64,000 bases of DNA, taken from NCBI GenBank assembly GCA_006384855.1, contig VCJN01001046.1, forward strand, positions 50,599 through 114,598, in the 5' to 3' direction. Under the pieces are notes generated by a model. It was not told the origin of the DNA, ran no database searches, and saw nothing but the letters and a program-made list of their open reading frames with translations. Origin of the DNA: Tetraselmis striata. Taxonomy: Eukaryota; Chlorophyta; Chlorodendrophyceae; Chlorodendrales; Chlorodendraceae. Position numbers and translations under genes: made by a program. The first letter of the stretch is position 1, and each line of letters begins with the position of its first letter. Positions 29,650-40,620 of the stretch are shown here, in pieces.

Positions 29650-31184
29650 TCTTATATTTTGAAAGCAGCGGTTTCCAGGATTGTCCTAATTTGTGAGGAC
29701 CATCTGGGCATGACAATAATAGCTCTTGTGTCAAAGGGTGACTTGTCTTTGCATCTCAAAATGCTGCAAGATGGGCAGGGCTGTGTCATCATGCACTGGA
29801 TTGATGAACACAGTTTTACCTTCGATGTCTTGTTGCAGGAATGGTTTTTCAGCACTGCAATAATCTGAACACAGCATCATATGCTGAGGCACCGGCATCA
29901 AAAGTGACTCGACCATAGGCATAATCCAGTCTCTTGAATTCTGCTTGGTCAAACACAACAGAGTCAGCTGGACATGCATATGGTTTTGCATATTTGTCAG
30001 TTTCAGTGTCATTCTTTCGACTGTTGTTTTTGGTACGCATTCTGCGCAGCCACTCGAGATCTCTTTTCCATGATAGTCGGCATGCATTCCAGCACGTTTC
30101 TTTTTGTCTTTGACATTTTTGTCGACATTTTCTCTGCACCCTGCTCGTCCTTGATGTCGGCAACGAGGTGTGAATAAGCACATGAGCACCCATGAGCTTC
30201 ATACTCAGGTTGCGAGTCGGAGGGGTTAAGTGCCGCGGGAGCGCAATGCTAAACCATATCGACATTTGTATCCTCGATCTCATGGAGGGGCTGGTCGGGG
30301 AGTTTTTGCATGCATTTTTGCATGGACTTCGTCTGAGTCGATTTTCCCGACTTGCTTGGCTAGCTTGTTAGCTGCCACTTTGGCATTACATGCTTTTTGC
30401 ATTTTTGCCAGTAGCATTTTTGCCGGTCGATTTTCCGACTTGCTTGGCCAGCTGGTTTGCTGCCACTTTGGCATTGCATGCATTTTTTGCATGGACTTCA
30501 TCTGAGTCGAGACAGTCTCGTTGGCGTGGTTTGCCATCTTCTGTACCTCGGCTCTCTCGCGCTTCGGAATCGCATGCAAAATACGTTGCACTTGCAAGTA
30601 CTCAGGCACAGCAAAAGGTTCATGAAACAAAGCAAATGCAGCTTGTAGCTTGCGCTGCAAGTCGACACAATGTAGCCATCTTGGGGTCGCTCGTATTTTG
30701 ACGCAGATGTCACGCGCGTAGTCTCCGACGGCTTTCTGAATGCCGTTGGGGAAAGCTGCCTTGAAGAAAGCTTTGTTTTCAGTCGTGATATCTGGCGAAG
30801 TGAGTAAGGACCTCGCAGCCAATGACAATGTCAACCTGAAGCTCATGGTTGTTGAGCAGCAGCTGGTGGGTGTGAGCCGCGATAGAATCGGGCTTGAAGT
30901 GTCGACCGAGCCATGCTTCCATCTCAGGAACCCAAAGCTTGTTTCGGTCGGAAATCTCCTTGTCGACGTCCTCCAGAAAATGCCTTGACTGCCGGGAAGT
31001 TGCGAACGTCATCGGCGAGCTTCAGAGAGATGTTTAGGGTTGGCGCCACAACGCGGGCTTCCAGCATCTTCTTCTCGACAATCTGACGCATACACTGTTC
31101 GGCGGTGGACCACCGAGAGGGTAAGCGGCATGGCGGGCGCTCCGGTGAGATGCCATGGCGACACGCGGCCCGAATAAAGGTCAA
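29650..31184 (-). pseudogene. Decayed, comparatively AT-rich gene of unknown family (possibly retroelement-derived)
   Basis: Successive minus-strand frames overlap and read on from each other with frameshifts: 31184-30924 (EKKMLEARVVAPTLNISLKL), 31012-30779 (DRNKLWVPEMEAWLGRHFKP), 30846-30280 (TENKAFFKAAFPNGIQKAVG), 30283-29849 (DKYAKPYACPADSVVFDQAE) and 29855-29650 (DTRAIIVMPRWSSQIRTILE). The translation is protein-like and its base composition is visibly more AT-rich than neighbouring coding DNA. The last part (IEGKTVFINPVHDDTALPIL, then IIVMPRWSS) recalls adenine-methyltransferase-like modules of retroelements. The middle contains Lys/Met-rich repeats. At least three frameshifts make it a pseudogene. 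Intron boundaries could explain some breaks but were not found. Confidence 0.45.
30318..30510. repeat. Imperfect direct duplication of about 85-110 bp in the decayed gene
   Basis: TCGATTTTCCCGACTTGCTT...GCTGCCACTTTGGCATT near 30338-30390 recurs near 30425-30480, each copy with a TGCATGGACTTC-GTCTGAGTCGA-like segment. On the minus strand it yields repeated AKMQK...ANKLAKQVGK motifs. Confidence 0.75.
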
Positions 31185-31540
31185 AGGATTCAGAATCGCT
31201 ACCGGGGGTCGGCAGAACCAGCGATGTTCGCGTGTGAGAGCAGGTCGTTGTGGGTCGACAAGTGGGGATGGACCTTAACAGGAAGCCGAAACCAGTGTAA
31301 GTACTCGTGGCAATACTTGGTGGAACATGGCTCTACTCGTAGCGTCAATTTGGCGAATTGAGTTGATTGCAGAATGTAATCTGTTACAAAATGCCGGTGG
31401 CATCGCATATCTATCATGTAGCGGTATGACTCGGTACCGCGGACATGCAGCTAGTATCCTGATAGTTAAGGAGTTGTAGCGCGTACTGTGTGTTGCGAGG
31501 AATATTACTGGCACCTAGTCGTGGCCGTACCAGTAATAAT
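31185..31540. other. Intergenic stretch before the 192-bp satellite
   Basis: Moderately AT-rich; nothing recognised apart from chance ORFs. Confidence 0.5.
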
Positions 31541-31544
31541 ACTC

Positions 31545-32510
31545 CGCGTGCGCGCCGCCCGCCATGGTCCAAGCCGCACCCCTCCGCCCCCCATTCCCCA
31601 ACCACACCCGCTCCCCTCCCCATCCCCGCAGCCACACCACCGCCGGCGCGTATCCCCGAGTCACCCGCGGCACCGTCCGAGGCAGCTTCACAGCACCTAT
31701 CTTCGCCCGTCGGTCCGCACTTCACGGTGATGACTCCGCGTGCGCGCCGCCCGCCATGGTCCAAGCCGCACCCATCCGCCCCCCATTCCCCAACCACACC
31801 CGCTCCCCTCCCCATCCCCGCAGCCACACCACCGCCGGCGCGCATCCCCGAGTCACCCGCGGCACCGTCCGAGGCAGCTTCACAGCACCTATCTTCGCCC
31901 GTCGGTCCGCACTTCACGGTGATGACTCCGCGTGCGCGCCGCCCGCCATGGTCCAAGCCGCACCCCTCCGCCCCCCATTCCCCAACCACACCCGCTCCCC
32001 TCCCCATCCCCGCAGCCACACCACCGCCGGCGCGTATCCCCGAGTCACCCGCGGCACCGTCCGAGGCAGCTTCACAGCACCTATCTTCGCCCGTCGGTCC
32101 GCACTTCACGGTGATGACTCCGCGTGCGCGCCGCCCGCCATGGTCCAAGCTGCACCCCTCCGCCCCCCTTTCCCCAACCACACCCGCTCCCCTCCCCATC
32201 CCCGCAGCCACACCACCGCCGGCGCGCATCCCCGAGTCACCCGCGGCACCGTCCGAGGCAGCTTCACAGCACCTATCTTCGCCCGTCGGTCCGCACTTCA
32301 CGGTGATGACTCCGCGTGCGCGCCGCCCGCCATGGTCCAAGCCGCACCCCTCCGCCCCCCTTTCCCCAACCACACCCGCTCCCCTCCCCATCCCCGCAGC
32401 CACACCACCGCCGGCGCGTATCCCCGAGTCACTCGCGGCACCGTCCGAGGCAGCTTCACAGCACCTATCTTCGCCCGTCGGTCCGCACTTCACGGTGATG
32501 ACTCCGCATG
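31545..32510. repeat. 192-bp satellite, five units
   Basis: Five nearly identical units of exactly 192 bp, each with CCGCCATGGTCCAAGC, CCACACCACCGCCGGCGCG and CGGTCCGCACTTCACGGTGA. Units 1, 3 and 5 read GCGTATCCC where units 2 and 4 read GCGCATCCC, suggesting a 384-bp higher-order dimer. Units 4 and 5 share a CCCCCCTTTCC variant. 192 is a multiple of three, so plus-strand ORFs of 375 and 334 codons and a minus-strand ORF of 359 codons all run through. Confidence 0.97.
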
Positions 32511-32843
32511 CGCGCCTGCGCGCAGCGGTGTGGGTCGCCCCGCCAACTCCACAAGACTCAAGACATGAAGACGGAGGCGGTGCTCATTCTCGCGTGGGCT
32601 TCAGGCAGCTTTATTGAAGTTGCCCGTGACGTTGTACTCCGCGGTAGGCTCTTGTTGCTTACGCTTTTGTAATTCAAACCAGTAATAATACGCGTGAAAT
32701 ATCGGCACGACAGTATGATTGTACGAGTACATGTACATGTACTTGGCCATAATATCGGCATCGCACGTTTTGTGGTGGTACTAGGGTAGTCGCTAGGCGT
32801 AACCCTAACACCCTCCGGCGCCCCTATTCAGCAGTTCCCGGTA
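32511..32843. other. Spacer between the satellite and LINE-like copy A
   Basis: It contains a GTACATGTACATGTAC palindromic run near 32728-32743 and AT-rich sequence. No gene is seen. The left end of copy A may lie here, but no 5' start (GACTTCTCA...) was found. Confidence 0.5.
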
Positions 32844-34645
32844 GTGCTTCTCCCCGATGCGTTCATGTACGCTACATTGGAAATACGCCATATCCAAAAA
32901 CCGCGTTCCGCCGTCACGTCAGCCCGCCTGGAGCTGGCCTCCCAAGACGACGCCACTCTCCTAGCGGGGGCAGCACAAGCAGCATTGATATGCCTTCCCA
33001 CAACACACCATATGCCGGACCTCCACCTCTAGCTCAGCACCGACCCCATCCCCGACTCCGCCATCCCCGGGCACGAGGTCTCGAAACAGATAAGCGATGA
33101 GTTCTTCACATTGGTCATTAACGGCCACCTCGATCCTCTCGACCCCCCTCCCCCCTCCCCGGCTCAAATCGCGGCCGCTATCGTCGATGCTCTCCAACGA
33201 CGCCAGCATGCAGATCTCCCGGCCCGCGACCCACACAACATGGCCCTCGCTCCTCACGGAGGAACTGCAGGCCGCCGGTGTTGACCCCACCACGTACCTG
33301 GCCGAGCTCATGCTCCGCGCCTGCCACACGGGCGAAACAGCAATCCCACGCATACCACTCTCCCGCGAGCCATGAGCCATGCGTGTCGCCATATCGGTCA
33401 CTTACCCATTAGCTGTGATCTTCGCGACGCAGACCCGCCGCATACGCCTCACCATCGAAGATGACCCCGACAACCCGAACGCCTACCGCATGTCCCCTCC
33501 CCCTCCCCCACCGCCTATGACGGTGAGTGGCCAACCATCACGCAGACCCGCGTGGCTGCTCGGCGCACTCGCTACCCACGGAGTCGGACTTTGCTTCCTC
33601 GACGTCTCCCTAGACGCGTACGCATACGGCGGCGGCACACTACACACGTTCACCCGCCCAGACGGCACCGACATTGAACGTGCCTTCCTTATCCGAGCGG
33701 CCATGTCGCAGCTCACGGGCTGGACCGACGCCGACTCGGGCCGCACCACCAAAAAATCAAAGCCCCCTGCCCACCGGCACACCCCTGGCGAGCGCCCCCT
33801 ACCGCCTTCAAGTGGCCGAGGCCGAGGCCGCGGCCCTGGCGGCGGCCGACGCCAATACGAAAGACGCGATCGTAGCCGCGGCGCGGGCCACAGCTCCCCC
33901 ACACATGACGCCCGGCCTACCACGTCCATCGCTCGACACAGCCCCGAGGCACCGCTTGGCCCTCTCGCGGAGCCAACCGCCCGCATCCCCACCCAACCAT
34001 ACCGCATGCCCGCGGCCACTAGGCAGCCCCATGGCGCCAACCCCCCGCACCGCGGCCGTGGCCCCGCTCCGCGCCAAAAGCGACTGGCCCACAATCGCAT
34101 CCCGGCCGCGTCCCAATCTCCCTCAGTGGCTAAAATCCCAAGGTCAACGTCTTCTCTCACGGTCCATACCCGGGCCCCAGAGGACCTCACATGCCGAGAC
34201 AACTCCCCCGATGCCGACCGCAAAGAGCTCATCTCGGAGGCCGCCACCTTACTTACCAGTCGCTCCCCCCGCACGCACCCCCACCTCACCGCTAGAATCG
34301 CGGCCTTGGGAGCGGGTGGCCCGTTGCACCCCATCACACGCACTCCCTCACCGGAACCCCCGCGGGGGACGACCACATGACAGACGGCCAGCCACCCTCC
34401 GGGGGGGACTACTCCTCGAAGAAGAGGAAGACGAACATAGGAGAGAGTCCATTCCATTTAGGCCGAGGACTGGCTCTTACTCCTCCGCCGCGCCTCCCCC
34501 CGTCTACCTCTCTCCCTACAACCACCCACACCGTTGGCCACCGTCCGACCCCCAACGCCGCCAGACCCCCCCTCAAGCACCTCCGGCGCCCACGAACAGG
34601 CCGCCTACCCCCATCAACAACCACCACTCGGCGGGAACCCCGTGA
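32844..34645 (+). pseudogene. Broken coding region of LINE-like copy A
   Basis: Readable segments in changing frames include PDAFMYATLEIRHIQKPRSA, SKQISDEFFTLVINGHLDPL, TEELQAAGVDPTTYLAELML and TQTRRIRLTIEDDPDNPNAY. A glycine/arginine-rich tail (SSGRGRGRGPGGGRRQYERR) and a Pro-rich stretch follow. The Arg-Gly and basic content fits an RNA-binding ORF1 product. No RT or endonuclease motif was found. There are at least two stops or frame changes before 33379. Confidence 0.4.
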
Positions 34646-35165
34646 TCCTTGCTCGCTGACAACACCACAGGCAGCACTCCCATGAACAACAACTCCCTCA
34701 TCTAACAACGGCCGCGATGGCGCCCGCTACTTCGGGATGGCCCCCCCTACACGATACGTAGAGCGGGCGGGAAGCTCCGGCTGCCTTTGTCCAGCTAGGT
34801 CTCCTCTGCGGGACACCCATACCCTAGTCGGAGTGGACGGTAACATGGCACCGCCCTAGACCGACGCCTACTTGAGCAGCGGGTCGATCCTGCAAGTAGC
34901 GGACCAACAACCTGCGGACTACTTGGGGCTCTATGCCGAACAGGGCGCGGAAGACGGAGAAGCCGCGAAGCCGGTGATGGTAGACATGCGGGGTAGCCGA
35001 CGGCTGCAGCGGAAGGAGGGGACGGAAACTGAAGAGGAAGGCCGGTAGCCGGGGTTGTAATACACATATAAGTCCCTACTACTGTTAGAGATAGCATGCC
35101 CTAAGAACAACTCGGTTCGGGCGGCGGAGAGCAGCGAATTAGCATGTTGTAACTCAATTTCAATT
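32844..35165 (+). mobile_element. LINE-like family L, copy A (left end undefined)
   Basis: The 3' end (34765-35165) matches copy B (38850-39131), the fragment at 18.6 kb and the nested copy at 19.0-19.7 kb: GGCGGGAAGCT..GGCTGCCT, then GAGATAGCATGC..TAAGAACA, then a CAATTTCAATTTC tail. Inside are broken frames, followed by a long Pro/Arg-rich region. After the tail the 67-bp minisatellite starts. Confidence 0.65.
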
Positions 35166-35697
35166 TCGTCTCCGCGGCCCAGGCACGCAGTTGGTCGACG
35201 CCGTCAAGCCGTCCCTGCACCATGTGCCCATGGTCGCCTCCGCGACCTGCGCATGCCACCGGTCGGCGCCAACGGGCCGCCACTGCCCCCTGCGCCCCGG
35301 TCGCTTCTGCGGCCCGCGCACGCAGCTGGTCGGCGCCAACTCGCCGCCTTTGCACCTTGTGCCCTGATCGCCTCCGCGGCCCATGCACGCAGCTAGTTGG
35401 CGCCGTCAGGCTGTCCCTGCACCATGTGCACGGTCGCCTCCGCGACCTGCGCACGCAGCCGGTCGGCGCCAAAGGGCCGCCACTGCACCATGCGCCTCGG
35501 TCGTTTCCATACCCGTGCACGCAGCTGGTCGGCACCAACGGGCCGTTACTGCACTATGTGCCCCGGTCGCCTCCGCGGCCCATGCACGAAGTTGGTCGGC
35601 GCCGTCAGGCCGTCTTTGCACTCTGTGCCGCGGTCGCCTCCGCGACCAACGCACGCAATAGTTGGTCGGCGCCAACTGGCCGCCACTGCACCATGCG
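35166..35697. repeat. 67-bp minisatellite, left block (about 7.5 units)
   Basis: GGTCGGCGCC-type blocks recur every 66-70 bp (35261, 35328, 35395, 35461, 35527, 35594, 35664), each with CTCCGCGGCCC..GCACGCAG and a CTGCACCATG segment. Two unit types alternate irregularly, with GCCGTCAGG or GCCAACGGG after the core. The array is interrupted at 35698 by LINE-like copy B and resumes at 39132. Confidence 0.93.
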
Positions 35698-35915
35698 GAC
35701 TTCTCACTTTCCAGCCGGCCCTTAACACCGGGCGAAGTACTACATATGTACTAAATCCGGACGAGCTGGCGCGCCTACTTGTACTAGTAGCGTGTTCCTT
35801 ATGCGAAACGGTGGACCGTCCGACGACCGGACGACCCATAACCAGGCCAATTGCCAGTCTGCGCCCACAGTGGCGTGAAGATCAGGCCCTCCAGGAGGAC
35901 ACTACCACAGCGACC

Positions 35916-36443
35916 ATGGACACCGACAGATATGAGGAGCAACAAGACGCCGGGGCCAGCACTTTTCTGGCCGCGCTGAGGGGTGGCAGAGTGCAACAGC
36001 CCGCGATCCACACGGTCGCAAGTTTAAAAAAATCGCGGGCGCCCAACTCCCACCAGCAACCCGCCGCCACATACGCGTACTCCAACGCCCATCCCACCTT
36101 CTCCTAGCCGGCCTCCCAGCCGGCACGGACGATGCCGCCCACGTGGCCCTACTATGCGGCGACCTGGTGGCCCAACATCAAGCGATGAATGAAGAGTCGC
36201 GCGGCCGGACTGTGACGAATCTGATCCGTACCCTCAACCCCAAAATCGGAGTCCATATCCTACCAACATACGTCCGAGTGGCGACTCGCCCCCCCCCCCC
36301 CCCCCCCCCCCCCCCAAAACGCACCGCCGCTGATCCAACCTGATCAAGTGGAACCATGCTCCCCACTACCACTGGGTCCGTCATCTTGCGAGTGGCCCGC
36401 CGAGAAACGGCCGCTAGCGTTTTGCGGACCCAATGGACATGAG
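35916..36443 (+). pseudogene. First ORF region of LINE-like copy B
   Basis: From ATG 35916 it reads ASTFLAALRGGRVQQPAIHT, like copy C. A frameshift at the A run near 36025 moves the frame. It continues as DDAAHVALLCGDLVAQHQAM and NPKIGVHILPTYVRVATR, then hits a C run of about 26 at 36290-36315. Later in-frame stops at about 36341 and 36441 separate it from the next ORF (GSVILRVARRETAASVLRTQ lies between them). Copy C is intact in the first block, which supports the reading. The function is unknown. Confidence 0.45.
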
Positions 36444-36490
36444 AGGGCACAACGATCCTCGACCGCCATGGCCGCCTCTGTTCTTCCCGC

Positions 36491-37573
36491 TTGCTAGGCG
36501 CGCCGCACCTCGACGACATCGAGCGACCGGTACACCAGGTGTGGCTCCGCTCCCCCTCGTTCAGGGGCCTTACAGAGGCCGACATGTGGCAGCACCTGGC
36601 GGAGGGCCTCCTCCCGGCGTACGACAAACCCCAACCTGGCAAAGCGGCGGTAGACCAATCGGCGGCAACGCTAGCACACAACCTAGCACGCGCCGGCGTG
36701 AGAGCTTGGGCCGAGTACGAGGCCGACCCAGGCGCAGACGACGCCGTTATTTGCCCCCCGACCCGCACCCATTTGGCCCTTCTGGAGGTCCGCGAAGTGT
36801 GGAAGGCCCGCCAGTCGGCCGACTCGGTGCGACTCGATCTCCTTGGTCCCGATGCGGCGCGCCTACTGCATGATGTGTGCCGCGACGCCGTACTGGCGTT
36901 GCCGTTTGGCGACCAGACGCAAGGCCGAGCGGTGGTCCAAGTCACCGTCGAACACAGCGAAGAACGCGAGGACCCGCCAACCACCTCACATCAGGGATTG
37001 CTGCCCCCAAAACTGTCCAAGCAGTTCTTCCGATGTGCGCTGACGGTCAGAGCGATCTGCACCGGTCCCCTAGCCAACCTGCAGCTGCCGACGGTCGAGC
37101 AGCTAGCAGAGGCCAGCGCAGCCACCATCAGCCAGCGTTTCAACACGCGCCTGGAGCTGCAGCACGCCCAGTGGCTGACGGACACCATGATGGCTGCTAG
37201 CGTCGAGAAGCAGCAATACCTCACCGAGCCGAAACTGCTGCGCGTGGGAGACGACAATCTCTGCGCCATCTCCCTCGGCAAAGAGGACGAGGAGTTCGCG
37301 GACACCCTACGACTGGCAGTGACCCTCACCTCTCCTGTCGCACTACTGCGAGCGGTACGCCTCCGAACCATCGTCGTCTACCTCACGGACTCCGAGTTCG
37401 GCCCCTCGGAACCACTCATACACCCCTTCAACCAGACGGTCCAGGAGGCGGGAGAACTCGGCGGTAACACTTGCCACATCCAACTCCGACGCACAACGAT
37501 GGGCCTGCGTAAGAAGGCTCGAAAGACCCCTGCCTCCAGCATCCCTCGCCCTCCGAACCGAACGACGCCTTGA
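36491..37573 (+). CDS. Second ORF of LINE-like copy B, unknown protein
   Basis: 360 codons in the same frame as the preceding IGVHILPTYV segment, so it is probably the rest of one original ORF; the real start is upstream of 36491. It is an alpha-helix-rich, soluble protein (DDIERPVHQVWLRSPSFRGL, AARLLHDVCRDAVLALPFGD, GRAVVQVTVEH, RFNTRLELQHAQWLTDTMM) with a basic C-terminus (RKKARKTPAS). No zinc knuckle, RT or nuclease motif was seen. Its place in a LINE-like element suggests an ORF1-type nucleic-acid-binding protein; that is inference. Confidence 0.5.
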   Translation: MLGAPHLDDIERPVHQVWLRSPSFRGLTEADMWQHLAEGLLPAYDKPQPGKAAVDQSAATLAHNLARAGVRAWAEYEADPGADDAVICPPTRTHLALLEVREVWKARQSADSVRLDLLGPDAARLLHDVCRDAVLALPFGDQTQGRAVVQVTVEHSEEREDPPTTSHQGLLPPKLSKQFFRCALTVRAICTGPLANLQLPTVEQLAEASAATISQRFNTRLELQHAQWLTDTMMAASVEKQQYLTEPKLLRVGDDNLCAISLGKEDEEFADTLRLAVTLTSPVALLRAVRLRTIVVYLTDSEFGPSEPLIHPFNQTVQEAGELGGNTCHIQLRRTTMGLRKKARKTPASSIPRPPNRTTP

Positions 37574-38850
37574 CTACACTCTCACCCTGCAGTTGACCCC
37601 CTACCACCACAGCATCATTAGTGGCACCCGCGCAATTGACAGAACCGAGTAGTGGCGTACGACAGTCTCGACAGCGAGCGGGAAGATCAAGGCCGGGCCA
37701 ACTCATCAGTAACCGGCCGAGGTGCGACCTGCGGGCACAATGCCAACACCATCACTAGCCGGCCCAACCCAAGTGACACTACCAGCGACTCCAACAGCCA
37801 AGGCCGAAACTCAGGTCCACGGCACTCACCCCCGGGGTTCGAGCACATAATGCATAGGCGAGGAGCGGTCGCTATTATTGCCGTCGCAGCCATCGACCAG
37901 CGCCGAACAGCAACGGAGCGCGCCCCCGGAGCAGCACACCCAGCCCATGCACCTACAGCCACAGCCCCGCCAGCGGCAACCACCATGAGCGGAGTGCATG
38001 CGGAAGACGAGGACGAGCTCGAACTGAACTACGAGGAGAACGACAGCACCATGGATGTGGACACCGCCTAGCGCGGAGCAGCGGAGGCACCATGTCTGGC
38101 TGACATTACCCTCAACTCCCCCCAACGCTCAATAGCGCAACGCACATTCCGCGAAGGCACACCTGATGGCACAACACATCGACTGGTCAAGCTTCATCAC
38201 CTCACCACCGCAACCACAGAGCTGCTCGCCCAATCCTCCCCAACCAGTCAGCCTGCACTCACGGCCGAAACGAACTAGCCAGACTCACAGCGGAGTCACA
38301 TCGACTGCGTAAACCACAGCGCCACTCGATCCAGCTCAAACACCACCCCCGCCAGCCCCTCCCAACATGCAAGGGCAAGGCAGCCGCATCTGCCAAGCAC
38401 AAGAAGAAGCAGCCCATGGGTCATAGCCGCTCAGGCGGCGCCACCCGCAACCGCAGCAAGAGCTAGCCGCGCCTCTGGCACTCGCGACTCCGACAGCGAA
38501 TGGGAAACGGACGACGAAGCAGCCCAACCACCTGGCAGCTCGCATTAGTAACTGCCGCGCGATCCACCGCAGCGACAAGCATGCCGGCTGACTCAAGAAC
38601 ACCGGCCACTACTAATCCATGTGACCGGTGCAGCTACTAAGATATCACACAATCATTACAGCACCGCCCCAAACACGGGACATCCCCATCACTGATTACC
38701 ACAACCCCGCCACATCCAACAATACTTACTCTAACGAAGGAGGGCATCGCGCCCCCCACTAATCCTACTAGCCGGCTCAGCGGTGGATAAATACTGAGCA
38801 ACACTTCACTATTCCGGTCAGCCCCCTTCCCCCATCTCACCTTATAGTAG
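37574..38850. other. 3' part of LINE-like copy B without a supported gene
   Basis: The only notable frame is 37652-38071, which begins with GTG, has no ATG at its head, and ends in an acidic stretch (EDEDELELNYEENDSTMD). 38072-38850 is Pro/Ala/Arg-biased in all frames. No domain was recognised. Confidence 0.4.
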
Positions 38851-39131
38851 ATTTAGGCGGGAAGCTTTGGCTGCCTAAGCTTACCTGTTGAGCTCTGAAT
38901 GGGATAGGCCTGACTTAAGTAGGGACAACAGAGGGGCGCTGGTGTCCTAGCTAAAGCCCGCTGGAGGGAGGAGGGGCTTGGACACACAAGAGGACGGCCG
39001 GTAGCTTGAGCTGCAATTACACATAGTGTTCCTTACCATGGATAGAGATAGCATGCTCTAAGAACAGCTCAGTATGAGCCAGTGGACGCAGCAGATTAGC
39101 AATTGTAACCAATTTCAATTTCAATTTCAAT

Positions 39132-39965
39132 TGCACCATGCGCCTCGGTCGCCTCCGCGGCCCGCGCACGCAGCTGGTCGGGGCCAACTCGCCCCGCCCT
39201 TTGCACAACAAGCATCGGCTGCTTTCGCAGCCCCAGACACTTAGCTAGACGGCGCCAACGGGCCGCCACTGCATCATGTGTCCCGGTCGCCTCCGCGGCC
39301 GGGGAACGCAAATGGTCGGCGACAATGCTAGGCCGCCGCTGCACGCTGTGCCTCTGTGGCTGTCGCAGCCTCGGGCACGCAGCTGGTCGGCGCCATTAGG
39401 CCGCCATTGCACCATGTGCCCTGGCCATTTTCGCGGCCCGGGCACACAGCAGGTCGATGCCATCAGGCCGGCCCTGCGTCACGCACGCAGCGGATCAGAG
39501 CCAACGGGCCGTCACTGCACCCTGCGCCTCGGTCGCTTCCGCGGCATGCGCACGCAACTGGTCGGCGCCAAGAACGGGCCGTCACTGCGCCATGTGCCCT
39601 GGTCGCCTTCGCGGCCCGCGTACGTAGTTGGTCGGCGCCGTCAAGCCCTCCTTGCACCATTTGCCCCGGTCACCTCCGCAGATCGGACACGCGGCTGGCC
39701 GGCCCCATCGCGCCGCCACCGCATCCTGCGCCCCGGCGACTTGCACGGCATGGGCACGCAATAGGTCGGCGCCAACGGTCCGCCGCTGCGCCTTGTGTGC
39801 CCCGGTCGCTTTCGCAGCTCGGGCGCGCAGCTGGCCGGCGGCATCGCGCCGCCACCGCACATCGTGCCCATGCTGCTTTCGCAGCCCCCCGGACACCGTC
39901 CTAGCTGCTGGTCGACACCATCATCAAGCCGTCGCTGTTTGGAGCTGGCTACAAGCTACATCGTC
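39132..39965. repeat. 67-bp minisatellite, right block (about 12 units)
   Basis: The same unit as 35166-35697 (CTCCGCGGCC, GCACGCAG..GGTCGGCGCC, CTGCACCATG), somewhat more diverged. Together with the left block it would be a single array of roughly 1.36 kb without copy B. Confidence 0.92.
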
Positions 39966-40620
39966 TGCCCCCCGCCCACCCTTCGCACGCCCCGCCGTGC
40001 GACGGTAGCCATCCGTTTTTCTCTTGGGCGGTCGCTACTCTCCCGCCCGGCCGGCGCCCTGCGGCCGGCGCCCAAGACATGTTGGCAATGCTATTCATGC
40101 GCCCCCAGCCTTATTCCTTGAAATGTTTTTTCTACCAGTAGCGACTAGTTGGGGTTTCCTTTCTCTCGTTGTCTACTCAATTGGCGCGGTACGGCACAAA
40201 TACAGTGCTATTATGCCCGGCGGTGCTATTATGTCGTACCGCCCGAGGGGCTGCATCGGCCTCGCAACGCCTCGAGGAGGAGCGGTATCGACATTGCACT
40301 CCCGCACGGCACCTCCGCGTGCGGTTCCCGACGCAGCCATCCCGGGTGGCGCTACCCCCGGATGCTGCTTCGTCGTGTGCTTAAAAGCACCAGGAGGCTT
40401 ATTGCCTGTCCCCCCCTTTCTTTGTCGCGGCGCACCCACCATGGGGTCGCACCGCGACGGCCGCAGCCTTCCTCCCCTCACTTTGTTCAACTTCACGCGG
40501 GTCTGCCTCTCTAGCTCTAGCCCCTCCAAAAAGTCTTGTAATTATTATGCCAAAGCACCTTTTCGGCAATGTGCCTGCGCCCCGCTTCCTTGCTTGAAAT
40601 ATGCGCGCGCTGAAGTTTCA
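39966..40620. repeat. Dispersed repeat family R, copy 2 (complete-looking)
   Basis: It aligns with copy 1 from TTCGCACGCCCCGCCGTGCG through GGTACGGCACAAATAC and TCCCGCACGGCACCTCCGCG to AAGCACCTTTTCGGCAATGT. ORFs of up to 233 codons cross it, but the frame is not kept in copy 1. It follows the minisatellite directly. Confidence 0.75.

Larger units (their letters stand above)
35698..39131 (+). mobile_element. LINE-like family L, copy B, inserted in the 67-bp minisatellite
   Basis: It starts GACTTCTCACTTTCC, like copy C, and ends in CAATTTCAATTTCAATT. The 11-bp TGCACCATGCG lies directly before it (35687-35697) and directly after it (39132-39142), and the minisatellite continues on both sides. 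The 3.4-kb body has two ORF regions but no recognisable RT or endonuclease, so it is either a non-autonomous derivative or has lost its pol part. Confidence 0.75.

Noticed and set aside
31414-32617. Long ORFs of 334-375 codons on both strands across the 192-bp satellite
   Set aside because: All frames stay open because the unit length is a multiple of three and the sequence is GC-rich. There is no frame-specific conservation or domain.
35101-35725. Repeat-containing ORFs in the 67-bp minisatellite
   Set aside because: The period of 66-70 bp is not a multiple of three, so the apparent repeats shift frame; there is no protein conservation.
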